Assembly (NCBI GenBank): GCA_002493965.1
Contig: DLAP01000061.1
Location: 504-12,988, forward strand
From: Clostridiales bacterium UBA7044
Lineage (GTDB): Bacteria; Bacillota; Clostridia; Oscillospirales; Oscillospiraceae
DNA length: 12,485 nt
Direction of reading: 5' to 3'
In this document: piece by piece, positions 7,301 through 12,485 of the stretch
Numbering within the stretch: position 1 is the stretch's first letter
Layout: each line of letters begins with the position of its first letter
The notes under the pieces: model-generated
What the model was told of the DNA's origin: nothing
The model's input: the letters and a program-made list of their open reading frames with translations, nothing else
Databases searched by the model: none
Program-made: the position numbers and the translations under genes

Positions 7301-8278
7301 TTACGCAATCAGGCCCTGAATGCCAAACCAGGCAATCAGGCACATTGCGGCGGACACCGCCGCGAACGTAAGGACGATTTTTTCCTCCTTCCAGCCGCAC
7401 ATCTCAAAATGGTGGTGGATGGGAGCCATTTTGAACAGCCGCTTGCCGTGGGTCAGCTTAAAGTAGCCAATCTGCAAAATGTCGGACATAGTTTCCACGA
7501 TATACACGAACCCCACCGGAATCAATATCAGGGGCATTTCCAAGGCAAAGGCCATGGCGCCCACCACTCCGCCCAGGAACAGGGAACCGGTGTCCCCCAT
7601 AAACACCTTGGCCGGATGCCAGTTATAGAAGAGATAGGCAATAAGAGCGCCCACCAGCGCCGCTGGCAGCAGAGCCAGGTCATACCGCTCCGTCGCCACC
7701 GAAACCGCCGTAAAGAAAATCATCACCGGAATGGTCACGCTGGCGCACAGGCCGTCCACCCCATCGGTAAGGTTGACGGCATTGACAGACCCCACCATAA
7801 CAAACATGGCAAAGAAGATATAGACAATAGGGTGCAGATTAAACTTGAGGTTCCAGAACGGGATATACAGGTGGGTATTCATGCTTCCGCTGCGATACAT
7901 GGCATACAGGAACACGGCGGACACTGCCATTTGCAGCATGGCCTTCTGCAGGGAAGTCAATCCCAGATTCCGCTTGTATTTTGCTTTGGTAAAATCATCC
8001 AGAAATCCGATAAAGCCAAAACACAGCGCCAGGGCCAGCGTATAGAAAGCGGTATAGTCCTCCATAAAGGGGATATTTGCAGTCAGACACAGCACGCTCC
8101 CAAAAATAAACATCAGCCCGCCCATCATGGGGGTTCCGGCTTTATAATTATGCCAGGTGGGGCCGATCTCCCGAATGGACTGTCCCGCTTTCAATGCCCG
8201 CAGCATGGGCAGCAGCAGGTAGCCCAGCGCGCCGGTGAACACCGCGCCCACCACAGCCGTAATGAATATTCCAGTCAT
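7301..8278 (-). CDS. mraY: Phospho-MurNAc-pentapeptide transferase MraY
   Basis: A 325-residue polytopic membrane enzyme that transfers phospho-MurNAc-pentapeptide from UDP to undecaprenyl phosphate, giving lipid I. All hallmark motifs are visible: GTPMMGG (48-54), LDDFTKAKYKRNLGL (93-107, with the Asp pair and Lys of the active site), NAVNLTDGVDGL (166-177), FMGDTGSLFLGG (226-237) and PIHHHFEMCGW (286-296). About ten hydrophobic helices are evident, and the length matches the family. The ATG at 8278 has GGAGG ten bases upstream. It sits 49 bases after murF and 23 before ftsW in one transcription unit. Confidence 0.97.
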   Translation of the reverse strand: MTGIFITAVVGAVFTGALGYLLLPMLRALKAGQSIREIGPTWHNYKAGTPMMGGLMFIFGSVLCLTANIPFMEDYTAFYTLALALCFGFIGFLDDFTKAKYKRNLGLTSLQKAMLQMAVSAVFLYAMYRSGSMNTHLYIPFWNLKFNLHPIVYIFFAMFVMVGSVNAVNLTDGVDGLCASVTIPVMIFFTAVSVATERYDLALLPAALVGALIAYLFYNWHPAKVFMGDTGSLFLGGVVGAMAFALEMPLILIPVGFVYIVETMSDILQIGYFKLTHGKRLFKMAPIHHHFEMCGWKEEKIVLTFAAVSAAMCLIAWFGIQGLIA

Positions 8279-8327
8279 GTGTAACTTTCCTCCGTTATGT
8301 ATCTTCCTTCCGGAAGCTCCGATGTGA

Positions 8328-9701
8328 TCAGCCGTGAGTGGTTTCGTCGGTGTCTCCCAGGAATGCTTCCAATATCCGCTCCAGATGTACGCCGTGGCTT
8401 GCCTTAAAGAGCAGCACGTCTCCGGGCTTTACCATCCGCTTCAGGGTGGACACCAACTCGTCCTGGTTTTCAAAGGCCATGCCCCTGTTTTCCGGCATAC
8501 CGCCGGTGATGGTCCCGTCTTTCACCCTGGCGGCGTGCTTGCCATAGGCGAAGACAAGATCTGCCTTTTCTGCCGCGATACGGCCAATGCGGTAGTGCTC
8601 TGCGGGGGTGCAGTCCCCCAGCTCCAGCATATCTCCCAGGACGGCAATTTTCCGCCCCGGTTTATTGCCCAGCACATTCAGCGCGGCGGCCATGGATTCG
8701 GGACCGGCATTGTAGCAATCCTTGATAATGGTGTAGCCCTTCGCTTTAAAGATTTCCTGACGGCCAGAGAGGTTGTGGAAATGGGACAGGTTCTGCCCGA
8801 TCTTGTCCGTGGGGAGCATGAGCTTCAGCGCCACCGCGATGGCGGCCAGCGCGTCCGCCACATAGTGCTCTCCCTCCAGCATCAGTTCCACCGGAATGGA
8901 AAGCCGGCCCGCCTCCGCCCGGAAGCGAAGATATTCCCCCTCCTGCCGGATGTCAAAGGCCCGAACATCGCAGCCCTCGCTTTTTCCAAAATAGGTAATC
9001 CGCTGTTCCGGCTTCGGTTCCAGATTCCGCAGCAGCAGGTCGTCCCCGCTGAGCAGCAGCATTCCCTTGTCGGTCATGCCCGTTACAATCTCCATTTTCG
9101 CTCTTCGGATTCCCTCCTGGGAGCCAAGAAATTCAATGTGGGCAGTGCCGATGTTCACGATCACCGCAATATCCGGATGGCCAATGGAAGACAGGTAGGC
9201 GATCTCTCCAAAATGGTTCATGCCCATTTCCAGGACTGCCACCTCCGTATCCTCCGGCATCGCCAGAATCGCCATGGGCATCCCGATGTCATTGTTGTGG
9301 TTGGCGGGGGTCTTCGCCACCCGGTATGCCCCCTCCAGCACCGCCGCAATCATTTCCTTGGTTGTGCTTTTGCCCACAGAGCCGGTGACGGCCACCACCT
9401 TGGCGCCGATCTGCCTCAGCGCCTCCCGGGCGATGTCGCCCAGGGCCTTCCGGGTGTCCTTCACATAGATTGCCGGATAGTCGCCCACGGAGCGGCTGCA
9501 CAGGCAGGCCGCCGCCCCCTGGGCCATGGCCTGAGGGATAAAGTCATGACCATCTCTGGCCCCTTCCAGGGCCACAAAGAGCTGCCCTGGCCCAATGCTG
9601 CGGCTGTCATTGCCCGCGCCCTGAAAAGCGACCTCTTCGTATTTTTCGTCTACCGTGCCGCCGCACCACCGGGCAGCCTGACGTAAGGTTATCCTTGCCA
9701 T
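8328..9701 (-). CDS. murF: UDP-MurNAc-tripeptide:D-Ala-D-Ala ligase MurF
   Basis: A 457-residue cytoplasmic Mur ligase that adds D-Ala-D-Ala to UDP-MurNAc-tripeptide with ATP. It has the N-terminal substrate domain (NDSRSIGPGQLFVAL, 31-45), the P-loop TGSVGKST (106-113), ANHNNDIGMP (133-142, typical of MurF), LEMGMN (157-162), the Lys expected to be carbamylated in RRAKMEI (K202), and the C-terminal DCYNAGPESM (328-337) with GDMLELG (356-362). The ATG at 9701 lies one base beyond the murE stop, with GAGGAAA inside murE as the likely ribosome-binding site, so translation is probably coupled to murE. Confidence 0.97.
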   Translation of the reverse strand: MARITLRQAARWCGGTVDEKYEEVAFQGAGNDSRSIGPGQLFVALEGARDGHDFIPQAMAQGAAACLCSRSVGDYPAIYVKDTRKALGDIAREALRQIGAKVVAVTGSVGKSTTKEMIAAVLEGAYRVAKTPANHNNDIGMPMAILAMPEDTEVAVLEMGMNHFGEIAYLSSIGHPDIAVIVNIGTAHIEFLGSQEGIRRAKMEIVTGMTDKGMLLLSGDDLLLRNLEPKPEQRITYFGKSEGCDVRAFDIRQEGEYLRFRAEAGRLSIPVELMLEGEHYVADALAAIAVALKLMLPTDKIGQNLSHFHNLSGRQEIFKAKGYTIIKDCYNAGPESMAAALNVLGNKPGRKIAVLGDMLELGDCTPAEHYRIGRIAAEKADLVFAYGKHAARVKDGTITGGMPENRGMAFENQDELVSTLKRMVKPGDVLLFKASHGVHLERILEAFLGDTDETTHG

Positions 9702-9702
9702 A

Positions 9703-11154
9703 TCATTTCCTCAATTCCAGCAGATGGGCCGCGACCTCTTCCCGTTCATCCAGGTGGATTTTTTTACCACCGATGTCCTGATAGGTCTCGTGTCCCTTTC
9801 CAGCCAGTACAATTATATCATCTTTTTTCGCAATGTCCATAGCATATTGAATGGCTCTGCGGCGATCTTCTATCACAATATATGCGCCGTCTGCTTCCCC
9901 TACCCCTTTCAGAATGTCCCCAATGATAGCCATTGGGTCTTCCGTCCGGGGATTGTCGGAGGTGATCACCGCGATGTCGCTGCATTTTACGCCGATGCTG
10001 CCCATAATGGGGCGCTTCATAGGGTCCCGGTCTCCGCCGCAGCCGAAGACGGCAATGAGCCGCCCCTTGCAGAAATCCCGTACGGAGGTCAGCACGTTTT
10101 CCAGGCCGTCCGGGGTATGGGCATAGTCAATGAGAACGCTGTAAGGCGTGCCGGGGGTGGGAACCACCTCTACCCTGCCCTTGACGCCTTCTGCTGATTC
10201 CAGAGCCGCGGCGCAGTCTTTCAGCGAAATTCCAAGCCGCAAGGCAATTCCCATGACCGTCAAGGCGTTATATACCGTAAATCTGCCCGGGATTGGCAGG
10301 CTTACCGCTTCCCGCTCACCGCCAAAGCAGGCGGTAAACCGGACACCCTCGGCATGGAGTTCTTCCTCCTCGGCCCGCAGATCCGCCTGGGAGGAAATGC
10401 CCGTGGTCAGCACTGGGCACTTCGCGGCGGCCAGGATTCTGGGAGCATATTCATCGTCCAGATTGATCACCGCCTGATCACAGCGCCGGAACAGCTCCGC
10501 CTTGGCGTCGCAGTAGGCGTCCATGGTTTTGTGGAAATCCAGGTGATCCTCCGTCAGATTGGTAAAGGCCGCCACGGTAAAGTGGATGCCCCCGATTCGT
10601 TCCAGGGAGATGGCGTGGCTGGAAACCTCCATGACCACATGGGTGCACCCCGCGTCCCGCATCTTCGCGAACAAGCCTTGCAGCTCGAAGCTCTCCGGGG
10701 TAGTGCGCTCCGTAGGCAGGACCTCATCTCCGATGAGATTGGCCATGGTCCCCACCAGTCCCACCTTTGCGTGAAGGCACTTTTCCAGCACCTGCTTGAG
10801 GATTAGGGTAGAGGAGGTTTTTCCGTTGGTCCCGGTAACGCCGATCACCGTCATGCACTGCGCCGGGTGGCCGTAGAAATTGCACCCCAGCAGGGCCAGG
10901 GCCAGCCGGTCGTTCTCCACCAGAAGGTAGGGGACCTCCCCTTCCGGCTTCTTCGCCGTGACCACGGCCACGGCCCCTTTGCTAAGGGCCATGGGAATAA
11001 ACCGGTTCCCGTCGGAGGCAAAGCCGGAAATGGCCACAAAAAGGCTGTTCTTCCCCGCTTTCCTGGAATCATAGCATATCGAATCAATTTCTGTATTTCC
11101 ATCCACCGTGCCCTCCAGCACAGGGATCCCCTGCATCAGTTCCTTTAGCTTCAT
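9703..11154 (-). CDS. murE: UDP-MurNAc-L-Ala-D-Glu:meso-DAP ligase MurE
   Basis: A 483-residue cytoplasmic Mur ligase that adds the third amino acid of the stem peptide. Domain signs: DSRKAGKNSLFVAI (29-42), the P-loop GVTGTNGKTS (105-114), TTPES (151-155), the Lys expected to be carbamylated in DAKAELF (K218), DYAHTPDG (343-350), and SDNPRTEDP (399-407). The DNPR motif is the known determinant for meso-diaminopimelate over L-lysine, so the wall is probably of the directly cross-linked DAP type. GKGHE (452-456) closes the C-terminal domain. The ATG at 11154 has AAAGGAG (11167-11161) six bases upstream. Upstream lies the second palindromic repeat, separating murE from the penicillin-binding protein gene. 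Confidence 0.97.
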   Translation of the reverse strand: MKLKELMQGIPVLEGTVDGNTEIDSICYDSRKAGKNSLFVAISGFASDGNRFIPMALSKGAVAVVTAKKPEGEVPYLLVENDRLALALLGCNFYGHPAQCMTVIGVTGTNGKTSSTLILKQVLEKCLHAKVGLVGTMANLIGDEVLPTERTTPESFELQGLFAKMRDAGCTHVVMEVSSHAISLERIGGIHFTVAAFTNLTEDHLDFHKTMDAYCDAKAELFRRCDQAVINLDDEYAPRILAAAKCPVLTTGISSQADLRAEEEELHAEGVRFTACFGGEREAVSLPIPGRFTVYNALTVMGIALRLGISLKDCAAALESAEGVKGRVEVVPTPGTPYSVLIDYAHTPDGLENVLTSVRDFCKGRLIAVFGCGGDRDPMKRPIMGSIGVKCSDIAVITSDNPRTEDPMAIIGDILKGVGEADGAYIVIEDRRRAIQYAMDIAKKDDIIVLAGKGHETYQDIGGKKIHLDEREEVAAHLLELRK

Positions 11155-11183
11155 AACGATCTCCTTTAACAGCGTCTTTCTAA

Positions 11184-11344
11184 GGAAACTCTGAATAAAT
11201 CGTCTGCGGCAGCTGGCGGATCTTTTGCCTCAATCGTGCCGCGTGAAAAATGGGAAATACATCCAGTATTCCCACATTTTCCACGCTTTCGCTTGAGCCA
11301 AAATCTAACGCCATCTGCTCTTGCCGATTTAATCAGAGCTTCCC
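11184..11344 (-). repeat. Palindromic dispersed repeat, copy 2 (MITE-like)
   Basis: About 161 bases between the penicillin-binding protein gene and murE, in inverted orientation to the element at 4811-4972. The terminal inverted repeats (GGAAACTCTGAATAAATCG at the low end and GGAAGCTCTGATTAAATCG read from the high end) differ at two of 19 bases. The 22-base centre (11252-11273) is identical to copy 1. GCGTGGAAAAT (minus strand, 11286-11276) pairs with ATTTTTCACGC (11251-11241), where copy 1 has a differently sequenced but equally paired stem. TTA direct repeats flank it on the minus strand (11347-11345, 11183-11181). No open reading frame of its own is apparent. It overlaps the stop codon of the penicillin-binding protein and ends 13 bases before the murE ribosome-binding site. 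Confidence 0.85.
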
Positions 11345-12485
11345 TAATCTCTGGCGCTTAGATCCGTAAATACCAGGGTAATGGTGGTGCCCACCGGCAC
11401 CTGGGTTTCTTTCGTGTGGCTCTGGGCCGTCACCGTGACCCCAGGGGAAATTTCGCTGTTGCCCTTCACCAGAATGTACAGTCCCAGCTTTCCCGCGGCG
11501 TCTATAGCCTCCCGGCGGTTTAGCCCCGTAAAATCCGGAACGGTAACGGTTCTCTCTTCCGGCTCGTCTCCCAGGTAGAGAAGCACCCCACTGCCTCCGG
11601 GGATCGTCTGTCCCGCTTCCGGGATCTGGCCGGTAACAGTCTCCCCGGTACCGGAGAAATTCGCCTTCAAAGTTTCTTCCCTTAGTTTACGCTCTGCTTG
11701 GCTCTGTGTCAAGCCTGTCAAATCTTCCAGCACAATTTCCTTCCCGGCAATGTCCTCCTCCCCGTAGACCCGCTCCACCCCCAGATAGGGCAGAATGTCC
11801 GCCATGACCGCGCCCACGGTGGGGGCCGCCATAACGCCCCCGGAAATGTAGATCCCCGTAGACCGGGAGGGCGTATCCAGCGCTACCAGCACAATGTACT
11901 CCGGATCCTCCATGGGAGCGATGCCCACAAAGGAGACGATCTTATCCAGCACCCGCTGGCCGTTTTCATCGAAGACATCGATCTTCTCACTGGTGCCGGT
12001 TTTCCCGCCAATGGAAAAGCCCGCCACATTGGCGTTCTTCGCCGTGCCCTCCGTCACCACCGAGCGGATCAGGGTGCGCATGGTTTCCGAGGTCTCCGAA
12101 CTTATGGTCTGCCGGACGACCGTAGGCTCCGCTTTCATGACGGTATTGCCATCGGCATCCACCACCTCAGAGACAATATACGGCTCCAGCAGCTTCCCCC
12201 CGTTGACCACGGAGGCAATGGCCCGAACCAGCTGCAGGGGGGTCACTTTAAAGGTCTGGCCGAAGGAGCCGGAGGTTAGGGATGCCGTGCCCCATTTGTC
12301 CGTGTTGGTGATCAGGGACTTGTCAAAGAAAATGCCCTTGCTCTCCCCGGCCAGATCGATGCCGGTTTTCTCCAGGATGCCAAATTTCTCAATATATTCA
12401 TAAAACCGCTCTCCGCCCAGCTTCAGGGCGATGTGGGCGAAGGCGATGTTGCAGGAATTTTGCAGAGCCTGGGGCGTCTGCTCCG
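11344..12485 (-). CDS. Class B penicillin-binding protein (PBP2B/SpoVD type) with two PASTA domains, N-terminus outside window
   Basis: About 380 C-terminal residues are visible; the gene runs off the high-coordinate edge, and GTG at 12246 is internal rather than a start. The transpeptidase SxN motif is NSCNIAF (Ser about residue 10 of the visible part), and the KTG motif is GGKTGTSEK (about 159-167). The SxxK nucleophile lies outside the window. Typical surroundings include GQTFKVTPLQL and PEYIVLV. Two PASTA domains follow, about residues 247-306 (EDLTGLTQSQAERKL) and 311-373 (VPDFTGLNRREAIDA). The enzyme cross-links peptidoglycan on the outer membrane face with an FtsW-type partner. Its place before murE is that of spoVD in Bacillus subtilis, but PASTA domains also occur in division PBPs, so the two roles are not separated here. 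The TAG stop lies in the adjoining repeat. Confidence 0.93.
   Translation of the reverse strand, partial: EQTPQALQNSCNIAFAHIALKLGGERFYEYIEKFGILEKTGIDLAGESKGIFFDKSLITNTDKWGTASLTSGSFGQTFKVTPLQLVRAIASVVNGGKLLEPYIVSEVVDADGNTVMKAEPTVVRQTISSETSETMRTLIRSVVTEGTAKNANVAGFSIGGKTGTSEKIDVFDENGQRVLDKIVSFVGIAPMEDPEYIVLVALDTPSRSTGIYISGGVMAAPTVGAVMADILPYLGVERVYGEEDIAGKEIVLEDLTGLTQSQAERKLREETLKANFSGTGETVTGQIPEAGQTIPGGSGVLLYLGDEPEERTVTVPDFTGLNRREAIDAAGKLGLYILVKGNSEISPGVTVTAQSHTKETQVPVGTTITLVFTDLSARD

Noticed and set aside
7278..7400. Longer FtsW start at 7400
   Set aside because: It would overlap the mraY 3' end by about 100 bases, and the residues are not membrane-protein-like. AAAGGAG precedes the ATG at 7277.
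8334..9686. A 450-codon open frame on the plus strand opposite murF
   Set aside because: It is fully antisense to a motif-complete murF. Long antisense frames arise from the codon bias of GC-rich genes, and no family motif or ribosome-binding context supports it.
11180..11347. The palindromic repeats as intrinsic terminators or as a CRISPR array
   Set aside because: No U run follows either hairpin in the direction of transcription, and there are only two copies about 6 kb apart, without spacers.

Overview
The window is a cell-wall and division (dcw) cluster from what looks like a Gram-positive member of the Clostridia, probably a gut Oscillospirales/Oscillospiraceae-type organism. That placement is an inference from gene order, the clostridial flavour of the FtsW, MurG and FtsQ sequences, a class B penicillin-binding protein with PASTA domains, AGGAGG ribosome-binding sites and fairly GC-rich coding DNA. 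Every gene is on the minus strand, so transcription runs from position 12485 towards 1.

In transcription order: the C-terminal part of a class B penicillin-binding protein (12485-11344, cut by the window edge); murE (11154-9703); murF (9701-8328); mraY (8278-7301); ftsW/spoVE-like (7277-6105); murG (6108-4957); ftsQ/divIB (4665-3178); ftsZ (2978-1863); a class I SAM methyltransferase (1791-1042); hslO/Hsp33 (1045-167); and the 5' end of a tRNA gene (22-1) running off the window. MurE and MurF finish the UDP-MurNAc-pentapeptide (meso-diaminopimelate type, from the DNPR motif). MraY loads it on undecaprenyl phosphate to give lipid I, MurG adds GlcNAc to give lipid II, FtsW polymerises it, the penicillin-binding protein cross-links it, and FtsQ and FtsZ belong to the division machine that directs synthesis to midcell. 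murD, usually between mraY and ftsW, and ftsA, usually just before ftsZ, are not here.

Regulatory signals: a good sigma-A-type promoter (TTGACC-N17-TAGAAT) sits just upstream of ftsZ, after a hairpin that follows ftsQ. A terminator-like hairpin follows ftsZ. The methyltransferase and hslO are joined by an ATGA overlap. A perfect-consensus promoter (TTGACA-N17-TATAAT) precedes the tRNA.

The most unusual structure is a pair of about 162-bp imperfect-palindromic repeats, one in each of the two larger gaps upstream of ftsZ (PBP-murE and murG-ftsQ), in opposite orientation. They share terminal inverted repeats, a 22-bp identical centre and flanking TTA direct repeats. Their stems differ in sequence but keep pairing through compensatory changes. 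Each copy also supplies the stop codon of the gene it follows. This looks like a small non-autonomous mobile element (MITE-like) or a structured RNA/DNA repeat family. There is no gene-free stretch longer than about 200 bases.
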